Under the pieces are notes generated by a model. That model ran no database searches. It saw only the letters and a list, made by a program, of their open reading frames with translations, and was not told where the DNA came from. A stretch of 64,000 bases of DNA, from the NCBI GenBank assembly GCA_000720375.1, contig JOAA01000011.1, positions 186,001 through 250,000 of the forward strand, given 5' to 3'. Shown piece by piece: positions 7,599-15,883 of the stretch. The number at the start of each line of letters is the position of its first letter. Positions within the stretch are counted from its first letter, which is position 1. This DNA is from Rhodococcus rhodnii. GTDB taxonomy: Bacteria; Actinomycetota; Actinomycetes; Mycobacteriales; Pseudonocardiaceae. A program made the position numbers and the translations under genes.

Positions 7599-9793
7599 GG
7601 CTGCACGTCCACGAAAGCCACCCCTATTCCGGTCACTGGCGGCCCAATGGGCGGCTTGCCGGTCACTGTGGCCAGGTTGGTCACGTCGTCCGTAGGCGCC
7701 GTCATCGTGCACGTGTACGCGGCCTTGTCCTTGAGCTCGCCGATCGTGCGGGCGCAGTCCGGTGCGATCGCGTCCGTGACCGCGACTTCGGCCAGCGGGA
7801 CGTCGCCCGTGTTGCGGACGCTCACCGAGAACGTGACGGTGTCTCCTGGCTTGTACGGACCAGCCGTCGTCATCACGATCGAGATGCCGGGGTGAATGAC
7901 CGTGTAGGCCGCGTCGTCGGTTGCGGTGACCGAGCGCTGGGTGATGTCGACGCCCGTCACGGTTGCTTTGGTCGTCGTGCCAACCGATCCGGCGACCTGC
8001 GCGCAGGTGTAGGTCTGCACGGCGCCGGCGACGAGCTCACCGATCTCCTTGGTGCAGTGCGGAATGTCGTCGACCACCCCGACCTTGGCCAGCGGGGTGT
8101 CGCCGGTGTTGGTGACGGTGATCGTGAACGTGACGGTGTCACCTTGCCGTACCACGCCTGGCGCAGCGTCCTTGGTGATTCGCACGTTCGGATGGATCAC
8201 CTTGACCGCGGCTTCGGCGGTCGCCGTGACCCGCTTGCCGAGGCGATCGGACCCAGCGGCTTCCGCGACGTTCACGTCGTCCGGCACCGGGGCTGTCGTA
8301 GTGCACGTGAATGTTGTTGGGGCGGAGAGCTTTCTGGCGCAGTCCGGTGTCTTGGCGTCGACGACTTCGATGTCGGTCAACGGGGTGTCGCCCGCGTTGT
8401 CGACCTTGATGGTGAACGTGACCGGGTCGCCGGCGCGGTATGCCGGTTTGTCCGCCTGTTTGGTGATCTTCACGGCCGGGTTCAGCACCTCGATCGGGAC
8501 CGAAGCCCCGCCCTCGACATCGCCGATCGACGTGCTGCCAGTGACTTTCACCGTGTGCTTGAAGTCGTCCTGCGGGGCCGTGACCTGGCACGTCACTTGC
8601 TGCGACTGGCCAGGTTCGAGCGCGGCGATGGTCCCGCACCCTGCCTTGACGTCCTTGACCGGCACCGCGCCCGAGTTCGTGACGGTGATCGTGAACGTGA
8701 CCGGATCACCCGGATGCACCGCGGGTTTGTCCGCGGTCACGGCCACTTGCAGCTCCGGCACCGCAACGGACATGACCACGCTCTGCACGAGATAACTGTC
8801 ACCCGTCGTGGCGAAGCCCAAGTCCAGCGTTGTCGCACCGACCGGGATCGGCGCGGTGAAGGCCCGTGCGTCCACGCTGAAGTTGTTCGGGCTGCCGTTG
8901 GCTTGGGAGACAAAGAAATTCGGGCCTCGGTCGGTGTTGTTCACCAGGAACTGGTCACCGCCGATGCCCCAGTCGCCCTCGTACGCGGTCAACCCGAGCC
9001 GCACTTCCGGCGTCGCCGCCCGGAAACCGTTGACTTGCAACGTGGTTGTCGGCTCACCGGTGTTCTGGCGGACGTGCCCGTCGAACACGAACACCTGCCG
9101 CTTCGGCGCACCCGGCGCGCGGTACACGAGCGTCAGCGACCAGCCGCCCACGCATCCGAAACCCTTGGGGGTCCACACGTTCCCGACCGTCACGGGTTTC
9201 GTCTCGGCGGTGAACGAGGCGGTCACATCGGCCGAAGCCGAGTAAAGCTGGCTCGATCCGCGATACGTGCCCGGCGGGTCGACCCGGAACGTCGTTGGGG
9301 TGACGTCCTTCGTCGTGGATCCGACGGTCAGCCGGATGGGCTGGCTCGGTGCGCCGCCCGGCAGGATCGCGGGCATCTCCGACTCCCGCGCCTGGCACAT
9401 CTTCACGGTCGAATCGGCGAACACACCGGTGTTGCCGCCCCAGTTGAGCCGGGCGTACTCCACCTTCGCGCCCTGCGGCAGCTCAGGGCTGGCGCTGCTG
9501 GAGTTGAACGTGCCCGGATCGCTGTCCACGTCCGAGTACTGCATGAAGAAGTTGTCGTTCACCCGGTCGTTGCCACGGTTGGCCGCCTCGGCGCAAGCCT
9601 GCGGCGTGTTGCCCGTGCCGGTGACCGGTGCGTTGTCGGCCTCGGTCGGGCAGCGCAGAGAACCGTTGCCAACGCTAAGAAAATCGCCGTCGAGGATCCT
9701 CGTGTACGCAGGCAGGAACGGCTGTTCCTCGGCGGCGCGTGCGCCTGCGGTCAAGCCTGCCAACAACATCAGCCCGACCAACACAAGGCGCAT
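7595..9793 (-). CDS. secreted protein with four DUF11 repeats
   Basis: A 732-residue exported protein. A signal peptide (MRLVLVGLMLLAGLTAGARA) is followed by a ~310-residue N-terminal region with GNGSLRCPTEADNAP and YARLNWGGNTG, and then four ~95-residue DUF11 beta-sandwich repeats from about residue 345, each with the GDPVTFTITVTNSG/GDTPL signature. Such repeats occur in adhesin-like or sheath-like surface proteins. No LPXTG motif, C-terminal membrane helix or lipobox is visible; the protein stops within the last repeat (VAFVDVQP), so it is either freely secreted or held non-covalently. It is convergent with the PRTase gene. Confidence 0.75.
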   Translation of the reverse strand: MRLVLVGLMLLAGLTAGARAAEEQPFLPAYTRILDGDFLSVGNGSLRCPTEADNAPVTGTGNTPQACAEAANRGNDRVNDNFFMQYSDVDSDPGTFNSSSASPELPQGAKVEYARLNWGGNTGVFADSTVKMCQARESEMPAILPGGAPSQPIRLTVGSTTKDVTPTTFRVDPPGTYRGSSQLYSASADVTASFTAETKPVTVGNVWTPKGFGCVGGWSLTLVYRAPGAPKRQVFVFDGHVRQNTGEPTTTLQVNGFRAATPEVRLGLTAYEGDWGIGGDQFLVNNTDRGPNFFVSQANGSPNNFSVDARAFTAPIPVGATTLDLGFATTGDSYLVQSVVMSVAVPELQVAVTADKPAVHPGDPVTFTITVTNSGAVPVKDVKAGCGTIAALEPGQSQQVTCQVTAPQDDFKHTVKVTGSTSIGDVEGGASVPIEVLNPAVKITKQADKPAYRAGDPVTFTIKVDNAGDTPLTDIEVVDAKTPDCARKLSAPTTFTCTTTAPVPDDVNVAEAAGSDRLGKRVTATAEAAVKVIHPNVRITKDAAPGVVRQGDTVTFTITVTNTGDTPLAKVGVVDDIPHCTKEIGELVAGAVQTYTCAQVAGSVGTTTKATVTGVDITQRSVTATDDAAYTVIHPGISIVMTTAGPYKPGDTVTFSVSVRNTGDVPLAEVAVTDAIAPDCARTIGELKDKAAYTCTMTAPTDDVTNLATVTGKPPIGPPVTGIGVAFVDVQP

Positions 9794-9846
9794 ACCAGCC
9801 GAGTTTGTCAGCGAACGCCGTTACAGACATCCGTTCGGCCGCTACT

Positions 9847-10440
9847 TCACCCGCTTGTGTCGCGGCTGGTGTCGACCCGGTGAAAGTTGAGGTAAGCCCT
9901 TGACGGCGTGGGTCCCCGCTGCCCCTGATAGCGCGAGCCAGCCTTCTGCGAGCCGTACGGGTGCTCAGCGGCACTGGACAGCCGGAAGAGGCAGAGCTGC
10001 CCGATCTTCATCCCCGGCCACAAGGTGATCGGCAGGTTCGCGACGTTGGAGAGCTCCAGCGTGATGTGCCCGGAGAACCCGGGGTCGATGAACCCGGCGG
10101 TCGAGTGGGTGAGCAAGCCGAGGCGGCCGAGCGAGGACTTGCCCTCCAACCGGCCGGCGAGGTCGTCCGGCAGCGTCACGAACTCGTAGGTCGACCCCAG
10201 CACGAACTCGCCGGGGTGCAGCACGAACGGGTCGTCCCCCTGCTGCTCGACCAAGGACGTCAGCTCGTCCTGCTGCAGCGCGGGATCGATGTGCGTGTAC
10301 TTGGTGTTGTCGAACACCCGGAAGAACCGGTCCAGACGCACGTCGATGCTCGAGGGCTGAAGCATCGCCGGGTCGTAGGGCTCAAGGCCCAGCCGTCCCG
10401 ACTCAAGCTCCTTGGTCAGATCGCGATCACTCAGCAGCAC
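9847..10440 (-). CDS. dcd: dCTP deaminase (actinobacterial bifunctional dCTP deaminase/dUTPase type)
   Basis: About 197 residues, starting MLLSDRDL when the GTG at 10440 is used (a GTG two codons upstream at 10446 is also possible). The family core is present: [41 protein letters not shown], the catalytic-region [20 protein letters not shown], and a C-terminal [26 protein letters not shown] tail that closes over the nucleotide. Actinobacterial members convert dCTP to dUMP directly, supplying dTMP synthesis and limiting dUTP. The gene lies next to a tRNA-Gly, an arrangement also found in mycobacteria. Confidence 0.95.
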   Translation of the reverse strand: MLLSDRDLTKELESGRLGLEPYDPAMLQPSSIDVRLDRFFRVFDNTKYTHIDPALQQDELTSLVEQQGDDPFVLHPGEFVLGSTYEFVTLPDDLAGRLEGKSSLGRLGLLTHSTAGFIDPGFSGHITLELSNVANLPITLWPGMKIGQLCLFRLSSAAEHPYGSQKAGSRYQGQRGPTPSRAYLNFHRVDTSRDTSG

Positions 10441-10496
10441 GCCCACACCCTAGCTGCGCCCCGGAGCTGATGTTGTGTATGCTCGGTCAGGCGTTC

Positions 10497-10567
10497 GCGG
10501 ATGTAGTTCAATGGTAGAACATCAGCTTCCCAAGCTGAATACGCGGGTTCGATTCCCGTCATCCGCT
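10497..10567 (+). tRNA. tRNA-Gly (anticodon CCC)
   Basis: A 71-nt cloverleaf. The acceptor stem is GCGGATG/CATCCGC with discriminator T, the D-arm is GTAGTTCAATGGTAGAAC, the anticodon stem is TCAGC/GCTGA with loop TTCCCAA (anticodon CCC), and the T-arm is CGGGTTCGATTCCCG. CCA is not encoded. It is divergent from dcd. Confidence 0.95.
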
Positions 10568-10587
10568 CAAACAAGGTTTTAGCAGGT

Positions 10588-10626
10588 CAGAGGGGCTGTT
10601 GCCGATCATGGGCGACAGCCCCTCTG
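10588..10626. terminator. bidirectional terminator between tRNA-Gly and the hydrolase gene
   Basis: A perfect 12-bp stem, CAGAGGGGCTGT with ACAGCCCCTCTG, and a 15-nt loop. It sits between the end of the plus-strand tRNA and the stop of the minus-strand operon, so it can serve both. Confidence 0.75.
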
Positions 10627-10627
10627 A

Positions 10628-11323
10628 TCATGTCCAGTCCCTTTTCGACTCCACCACGGCTGCCGCGTCGCGCACGTGCCGGGCGAACAACGCCGGGTGG
10701 GTCATCGGCAGGTAGTGACCGGCGCCGGGGATGACGACCAGCCGCCCATCTGGTGCGGTGGCGAGGAACTTGCGCTCGTGCAAGCGCAGGTGGTCGTGGC
10801 CGCCGTTGACGAACCACGTCGGCCCGGCGTAGCTCGCCACCGCGGACAAGGGATCGAACGTGCGTAGAGCCGCGACCACCGAGGGCATGGCGGACGTGGC
10901 GAAGGGGCCGGTTGTCGCGAACTTGGCCACGTCGGGCGGCAGGACGGAGTTGAGGATGCGGCGGGTCAGTGCGTCGCCGCCGTCGGGAAGGCTGCTGAGG
11001 ACCTTGTGTATGACAAGGAATGGCGATGTGGCGGCGCGGCTCGGGATCGCCGTCGCGCCGGCGACGACGAGACCTGCGACGCGCGACGGGTGCGCGGCGG
11101 CCGTGGCCATCGAGACGTAGCCGCCCAGCGAGTGGCCGACGACCATGGCCTTGCCGCCGAGGGCGTCGATCGCGTCCGAGACGACGGACACTGCTGACGA
11201 CATCGTGAACGTGTCGCCGAGGCGCTTGCCGTGGCCGGGCAAGTCCACGGCTAGGCCGAAGTCATAGGTGGCCCAGGCACCCGCGTTCGCGCGGATGCCG
11301 TGAACCAGGACAATTGGGACCAT
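10628..11323 (-). CDS. alpha/beta hydrolase
   Basis: A compact 231-residue alpha/beta-hydrolase. It has the oxyanion HG motif (VLVHGIRANAGAW), the nucleophile elbow GHSLGG (Ser), an acid candidate in the VNGGHDHLRLHE region and the catalytic His in IPGAGHYLPMTHP. It is the last gene of the minus-strand operon that starts with the enoyl-CoA hydratase, 10 bp after the CoxG-like gene, and ends at a terminator. In this context it may hydrolyse an ester, thioester or ring-opened intermediate; the substrate is unknown. Confidence 0.8.
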   Translation of the reverse strand: MVPIVLVHGIRANAGAWATYDFGLAVDLPGHGKRLGDTFTMSSAVSVVSDAIDALGGKAMVVGHSLGGYVSMATAAAHPSRVAGLVVAGATAIPSRAATSPFLVIHKVLSSLPDGGDALTRRILNSVLPPDVAKFATTGPFATSAMPSVVAALRTFDPLSAVASYAGPTWFVNGGHDHLRLHERKFLATAPDGRLVVIPGAGHYLPMTHPALFARHVRDAAAVVESKRDWT

Positions 11324-11333
11324 GCCGCCGACG

Positions 11334-11960
11334 CTACTCGTGGCGGATGATCACCTCGATCACGCGAGGTTGCCGCTTGAGGAACAGTCCCGCGAGCAGG
11401 CCAACAGCCACGCCGGCCGCGACCGGGGCGACGCGCTTCAGCAACGGCTGTAGAACCAATGCCGCGCCATCCATGGCCTCAGGCTCGGCGGCAGCAACCG
11501 GAGCCGGGGAACCGTTGGTGGCGAAGGAGTTCTCCACGTTCTTGGCGAACTGGTCGATCAGCCGCTGGGACACCTCGCCGATCACACCCCGGCCGAACTG
11601 GGCCACCTTGCCGCGGATCATCAGGTCCGTCTCGATCGACACCTTCGAGCCGGCGCCGTCGGGCACGACACGAGCCGTCACGTGCGCATCGGCGTTGCCC
11701 TGGCCGTGCTGCTCACGGCCGGAGGCCTTCAGTACCGCGGTCCGTGCGGCTTCGTCCACCGACAGGAACTTCACTGTGCCGGTGTAGGAAACCCCGAGCG
11801 GTCCGACTTTCACCTTCACTTCACCGGAGTACGTCGAGTCGTCCACGCGGCCGGTCAGTCTGCTGCCCGGCATGCACCCGGCCACCCGCTCGACGTCCAG
11901 CAGGGTCGAGAAGACCTTCGCCGGGTCCTGAGCGATGTGGACTTCGTTGGTCAGCTTCAT
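11334..11960 (-). CDS. CoxG-like SRPBCC family protein
   Basis: A 208-residue protein with an N-terminal SRPBCC/START-like domain (about residues 1-150: MKLTNEVHIAQDPAKVF, DVERVAGCMPGSRLTG, YSGEVKVKVGPLGVSYTG), as in CoxG of the CO dehydrogenase cluster. A Pro/Ala/Glu linker follows, then a C-terminal hydrophobic segment (about 180-197, VAAGVAVGLLAGLFL) and a basic end. CoxG-type proteins are thought to help assemble or anchor molybdenum hydroxylases at the membrane, which fits the divergent hydroxylase operon. Its ATG overlaps the SDR stop by four bases (ATGA). Confidence 0.8.
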   Translation of the reverse strand: MKLTNEVHIAQDPAKVFSTLLDVERVAGCMPGSRLTGRVDDSTYSGEVKVKVGPLGVSYTGTVKFLSVDEAARTAVLKASGREQHGQGNADAHVTARVVPDGAGSKVSIETDLMIRGKVAQFGRGVIGEVSQRLIDQFAKNVENSFATNGSPAPVAAAEPEAMDGAALVLQPLLKRVAPVAAGVAVGLLAGLFLKRQPRVIEVIIRHE

Positions 11961-12757
11961 CAGATGTCCATCAATGCCTTACGTTGCCCGCCGTCGACGG
12001 GGATGTGAGCGCCGTTGATGAAGCTAGCCCTTGGCGACGCGAGGAACGCGACCAGTGCCGCGACCTCGTCGGGCTCGCAGATCCGGCCGAACGGGATCGA
12101 GCTGGTGGCCAGCTCGTGCGCACGGGCCTGGTCGACCTTCTTGTCCCGCGCGAACGCCTTTTCCAAGGTGTCCCAACGGTCTGTGTTCACCGGGCCGGGG
12201 TTGACCGTGTTCACGCGGACGCCGTAGCGGCCGTACTGCTCGGCGATGGACGACGCGAAGTTGATGTCTGCGGCGTTGGCCACGCCTGCGGTGAGCTCCC
12301 AGTAGCTTGGCTTGAGGCCGTCGTTGCCGACGACGAGCACGATGGAACCCTCGCCACGCTCCTTCATGTGTGGGATGACCGCGCGTACGGATCGCACGTA
12401 GCCCATGAATTTCAGGTTGAGGCTGGACATCCACTGCTCTTCGGTCAGCTCTTCGAGCAGGCCGCCCGGTGAGCTTCCGGCGCACGTGACCAGCGTGTCG
12501 ATCCGGCCGAAGCGTTCCAGGGTGGCCGCGACGCAGCGTTCGACGTCCTCGGACTTGCTCATGTCGCCCGCCATCGGCACGACTGTCCGGCCGCTCGCGG
12601 CGGCGATCTCCTTCGCGGTCACCTCAAGGGATTCCGCCGTCCGCGCGGTGATCACCACATCCGCCCCCTCGGCGGTGAGGTGTTCGGCGACCGCCCGGCC
12701 GATGCCCTTGCTGGCTCCGGTCACGAAGGCGACTTTGTCCGTCAGCTGCAGGTCCAT
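11960..12757 (-). CDS. SDR-family oxidoreductase with atypical active site
   Basis: A 265-residue Rossmann short-chain dehydrogenase. It has the cofactor motif TGASKGIG (13-20), the structural TCAGSS (91-96), and a C-terminal PGPVNTDRW and FLASPRASFINGAHIPVDGG. At the place of the usual Ser and Tyr-x3-Lys it reads VVGNDGLKPSYWELTAGVANAA, so Tyr152 is present but Lys is Thr and the preceding Ser is absent. This is either a divergent SDR subfamily or a protein with a changed reaction. ATGA overlap with the CoxG-like gene; TGGTATACCA lies 30 bp upstream. Confidence 0.8.
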   Translation of the reverse strand: MDLQLTDKVAFVTGASKGIGRAVAEHLTAEGADVVITARTAESLEVTAKEIAAASGRTVVPMAGDMSKSEDVERCVAATLERFGRIDTLVTCAGSSPGGLLEELTEEQWMSSLNLKFMGYVRSVRAVIPHMKERGEGSIVLVVGNDGLKPSYWELTAGVANAADINFASSIAEQYGRYGVRVNTVNPGPVNTDRWDTLEKAFARDKKVDQARAHELATSSIPFGRICEPDEVAALVAFLASPRASFINGAHIPVDGGQRKALMDI

Positions 12758-12767
12758 GAACCACTCC

Positions 12768-15182
12768 TCACCTCGGGCGTGATATTTGGTATACCAGATC
12801 CGCTCGGGCGGAAGCGAGGGCCAATCCGGCCGTTGTCCCCTCGATCATGGTCCCGAGCTGGCACAACGTTGCCTCCGATCCGCGTTTGCCGACCAGTTGG
12901 GCGCCGATCGGCAGGCCGTCGGCAAGCCCGGCAGGAACCGACAAAGCGGGCAAACCCGTGATTGAGGCCAATGCGGTGAAGCGGAAGTACTTGTTCTCCA
13001 ACCCATCGGTGCCCAACGGGGCCGCGGGCAACGGTGTGACGGGCAACAAGATTGCGTCCAACTCAGTTGGGAGCGTCCAGGGCGGGAACTCCACTACCGG
13101 CGACGACGGCTCCAGCACGTCGACCAGGTGCGGCGACAGAGAATCGCGGCTGGACCAATAGAGCGAGCGTGCCTCGGACTGCATCAGCGAGGACGCGGCG
13201 AACCGCGCGTCCGGAATCTCCACCTCGGTAAAGGAAACGTCCGGCAGCGCGGCCATCGTGGCCTCAAGCACGGATCGCACCTCGCCAGAGCAGAACCGAA
13301 GGCTGTACCCGACCCGGAACGACGACGGCACGGGCTCGACGGCACCGCCCATGGCCGTGAACATCCACAGGCAATCCGCAGCGGTCAAAGCGATCGGGCC
13401 GACCGTGTCCAGCGAAGGCGCCAGCGGTTTGATGCCGTCCATCGGCAGCACGCCATATGTCGGCCGAAGCCCAGCGACACCGCACAGGCCTGCGGGAATG
13501 CGGATCGAACCGCCGGTGTCGGTGCCGAGCGCGTACCTCACGGCGCCCACGGCGACGGCGACAGCGGACCCGCCGCTGGACCCGCCCGCGTGCCGCGAAG
13601 GATCCCAGGGATTCACGCACCCAGGCGTCATCACCGAGTACGCCAGCTCCGGCATCGTGGTCCGGCCCATCGCGTAGCAACCAGCCTCGACAAGACGCCG
13701 CCAAACCGTGGCGTTCGGGCCGATGTTGTCCTTGACCGCGACCGGGATCCCGGCCTCCGCACCGGAAACCGAGACGAACGCGCCAAGGTCCACGGCCCGC
13801 TGAACCGGGGAAGCCAAGCGTTTGCGGTCGATCTTGCCCATGTGGTTGCGGGGCAACGACTGCACCTCGAAGAACTGCTTTGGCACCTTGTACGGCGCCA
13901 GCAACGACCGCGCGTGCTGGGAAAGGTCCGCAGGCTCCCGCGACACGACCCAAGCGGTCACTTGCTCGCCCCACTGCGGATCGGGCAACCCGGCGACGGC
14001 CGCCTCGACCACCGCGGGATGCTCCTCGATGGCCAGTTCGACCTCACGCGGGTACACGTTCATCCCGCCGGTGATGATCAGTTCCTTGCTGCGGCCCTTG
14101 ATCACCAGGTGCCCGTCGACGATCTCGCCGAGATCGCCGGTCCTGAACCAGCCGTCCGGCGTGAACGGATCCTCGGCGTCGCCCCAATATCCGGCGAACA
14201 CCTGTGGCCCGCGAAGCTGGATCTCCTCCTGCTCCAGCCGGACGTGCACACCCGGCAACGGAATCCCGACCGTGTCGCCACGTGGTGAATCAATCGGATT
14301 GGACGTGTCCAGCCCGGATTCTGTTGTGCCGTAACGAACCAACGGCACTCGTGGCAGCTGCGCCGCCAATGCGGAGCTCAGCGGAGCGGAGCCGCAGAGG
14401 CACAACCGTAAGCCGGAGAATGCCTCGGGCGAGGACGCCAGCCTCGCGTAGATCGTCGGCACGGCCATCAATACCGAGGCTGTGCGCATCGAGGAAGCCA
14501 GTGAGTCCGAGAACTTCGAGAAGATCCGCGCGGACGACCCGGCGAACAGCGTCGCGTGCACGCCGCTGAGCCCATGCTGGTGAAACAGCGGCAATGCATG
14601 CGTCAGGACGTCGTCGGACGACCACCGCCACGCGGCCATCGCGGAGCGGATCGACGTCAGGAGGTTCCGGTGAGTCAGCGGAACACCCTTGGGTTTGCCT
14701 GTCGTGCCTGAGGTGTAGGCCAGCAGCGCCACGTCGTCGGGTGCGCCGACCGGTTCGATCGGATCTCCCACTGCGACGTCGAAGTCCGAAAGCGTCAACA
14801 ACGCGCCCGAGTCGGCGACCAGGTGTGACAGCTCAGCGGACGTGTACGCAGGATTGGCCAGCACCACGATCATGCCCGCGCGTAATGCCCCCAAGTAGCA
14901 CCGCACGAATCCCACCGACGACGGCCCGACAAGCACGATTCTGGTCCCGGGCGAGTAGCGCGCAGCGAACCATCCGGCGGCTGAGGCAGCGGCGGCGTCC
15001 AACTCACCATGCGTGATCGAGACACCGTCGATCTCCAACGCCAGCTTCGCCGGGAACCGGGTGGCGCCGGCCTGGGCGAGCAGCGGAATCGTCGAAGCGC
15101 CAAGCGATTGCACGTAAGCCAGCGGATCGGACACGTCAGGAAGATGGACCCGCCACGACTTCTCGCTCCACGCGATACTCAT
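12768..15182 (-). CDS. acyl-CoA ligase / amidase fusion protein
   Basis: An 804-residue two-domain protein. Residues about 30-455 are an adenylate-forming acyl-CoA synthetase: P-loop AYTSGTTGKPKG (155-166), YGTTES (284-289), GWFRTGDLG (344-352), IKGRSKELIITGGMNVYP and the C-terminal catalytic Lys in MGKIDRK (450). Residues about 465-795 are an amidase-signature domain: Lys484 (VAVKDNI), Ser535/536 (GGSSGGS) and Ser559 (GTDTGGS). The amidase is shorter than usual: its N-terminal helix region and ~25 residues after VKDNI are missing. The ATG at 15182 overlaps the enoyl-CoA hydratase stop (ATGA). The last codons contain a TGGTATACCA operator. Confidence 0.85.
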   Translation of the reverse strand: MSIAWSEKSWRVHLPDVSDPLAYVQSLGASTIPLLAQAGATRFPAKLALEIDGVSITHGELDAAAASAAGWFAARYSPGTRIVLVGPSSVGFVRCYLGALRAGMIVVLANPAYTSAELSHLVADSGALLTLSDFDVAVGDPIEPVGAPDDVALLAYTSGTTGKPKGVPLTHRNLLTSIRSAMAAWRWSSDDVLTHALPLFHQHGLSGVHATLFAGSSARIFSKFSDSLASSMRTASVLMAVPTIYARLASSPEAFSGLRLCLCGSAPLSSALAAQLPRVPLVRYGTTESGLDTSNPIDSPRGDTVGIPLPGVHVRLEQEEIQLRGPQVFAGYWGDAEDPFTPDGWFRTGDLGEIVDGHLVIKGRSKELIITGGMNVYPREVELAIEEHPAVVEAAVAGLPDPQWGEQVTAWVVSREPADLSQHARSLLAPYKVPKQFFEVQSLPRNHMGKIDRKRLASPVQRAVDLGAFVSVSGAEAGIPVAVKDNIGPNATVWRRLVEAGCYAMGRTTMPELAYSVMTPGCVNPWDPSRHAGGSSGGSAVAVAVGAVRYALGTDTGGSIRIPAGLCGVAGLRPTYGVLPMDGIKPLAPSLDTVGPIALTAADCLWMFTAMGGAVEPVPSSFRVGYSLRFCSGEVRSVLEATMAALPDVSFTEVEIPDARFAASSLMQSEARSLYWSSRDSLSPHLVDVLEPSSPVVEFPPWTLPTELDAILLPVTPLPAAPLGTDGLENKYFRFTALASITGLPALSVPAGLADGLPIGAQLVGKRGSEATLCQLGTMIEGTTAGLALASARADLVYQISRPR
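12787..12796. promoter_or_regulatory. GntR-type operator TGGTATACCA (inside the 3' end of the ligase/amidase gene)
   Basis: A perfect 10-bp palindrome identical to those at 15854, 23739, 24228 and 24241. It lies within the codons for Leu-Val-Tyr-Gln near the end of the ligase/amidase frame and 30 bp upstream of the SDR start, so it could control an internal promoter for SDR-CoxG-hydrolase. The GT-AT-AC core matches FadR/FCD-class GntR sites. Confidence 0.65.
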
Positions 15183-15844
15183 ACCGCCCCCGACCAGTTC
15201 GAACTGTTGCCCGTTCGTTCCGCGTCCAGCCGTTCCAGCAGCCCTTCCATCGCCGTGACCGCCTTGATCCGGGCGACCGCGTCGCTGACAAGACTGGCGA
15301 TGTGCGTGACGGCCTGCTCGGCCGCCGCCCACGGATCGTCAGCGAGCGTGGTGAACCCCAGTCGATGCGCCTCCTCAGCATCCAGCCATCGGGAAGTCAG
15401 CAGCAAGTCCATCGCCGCGCTTCGCCCGATCAACGCGGGCAGGATCCACGCGCCGACGGCCAGCCCATGCCCAGGTCCAACCCACCGAAACCGGGCGCCG
15501 GCTGAGGAAATTCGCAGGTCAGCGGCTGACACGAGCTGCGCCCCGCCGCCGACGGCCGGACCGGAGGCCACGGCGATCACCGGACCGGGGCGCGTGATCA
15601 TCACCGCGTAGCACTGGTAGAGCAGATCGGACAGGCGTGTGCGTTCGGCGTCGGAGACGCGCAGGTCAGCGCCTGCGGAGAAGATCGTCGGGTCGGCGCT
15701 GCCGAGGAGGACCGGGACGGAAGGCTCGGCGGACAGCGCTTCAAGCAGCGCGGTCACCATCGCTTCGTCCATTGCATTGCGCTGCTCGGGTCGGTTCAGT
15801 TTGAGTCGCAAGAAGTCGTCAGATCTTTCTTGGACCAGGCGCAT
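15179..15844 (-). CDS. enoyl-CoA hydratase/isomerase family protein
   Basis: A 221-residue crotonase-fold protein. It starts MRLVQERSDDFLRLKLNRPEQRNAMDEAM, with the oxyanion segment FSAGADLR, and continues with PVIAVASGPAVGGGAQLVSAADLRISSAGARF, where the catalytic Glu positions of true hydratases are not clearly conserved, then a C-terminal helix region. It could hydrate an enoyl-CoA or act as a hydrolase/isomerase on an acyl-CoA made by the downstream ligase. First gene of the minus operon; its ATG at 15844 is 39 bp from the divergent start, with a TGGTATACCA site between. The frame runs open further upstream, but only antisense to the FAD-subunit gene. Confidence 0.8.
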   Translation of the reverse strand: MRLVQERSDDFLRLKLNRPEQRNAMDEAMVTALLEALSAEPSVPVLLGSADPTIFSAGADLRVSDAERTRLSDLLYQCYAVMITRPGPVIAVASGPAVGGGAQLVSAADLRISSAGARFRWVGPGHGLAVGAWILPALIGRSAAMDLLLTSRWLDAEEAHRLGFTTLADDPWAAAEQAVTHIASLVSDAVARIKAVTAMEGLLERLDAERTGNSSNWSGAV

Positions 15845-15853
15845 GCTGAAATA

Positions 15854-15863
15854 TGGTATACCA
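15854..15863. promoter_or_regulatory. GntR-type operator TGGTATACCA in the divergent promoter
   Basis: A perfect palindrome in the 39-bp gap between the enoyl-CoA hydratase (minus) and FAD-subunit (plus) genes. One bound regulator dimer here could control both operons. The cognate regulator is inferred to be the GntR protein encoded at the end of the plus operon. Confidence 0.75.
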
Positions 15864-15883
15864 AGTCTGTCGGAGGGAGTTCC

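Noticed and set aside
7892..9883. 663-codon plus-strand open frame opposite the DUF11 protein
   Set aside because: Composition is Arg/His/Gly/Asp-rich without motifs, and the minus strand has a signal peptide and repeated domains.
15183..15332. Upstream extension of the ligase/amidase to 15332
   Set aside because: It overlaps the enoyl-CoA hydratase gene in another frame and is low-complexity; the ATG at 15182 gives an ATGA coupling and a natural N-terminus.
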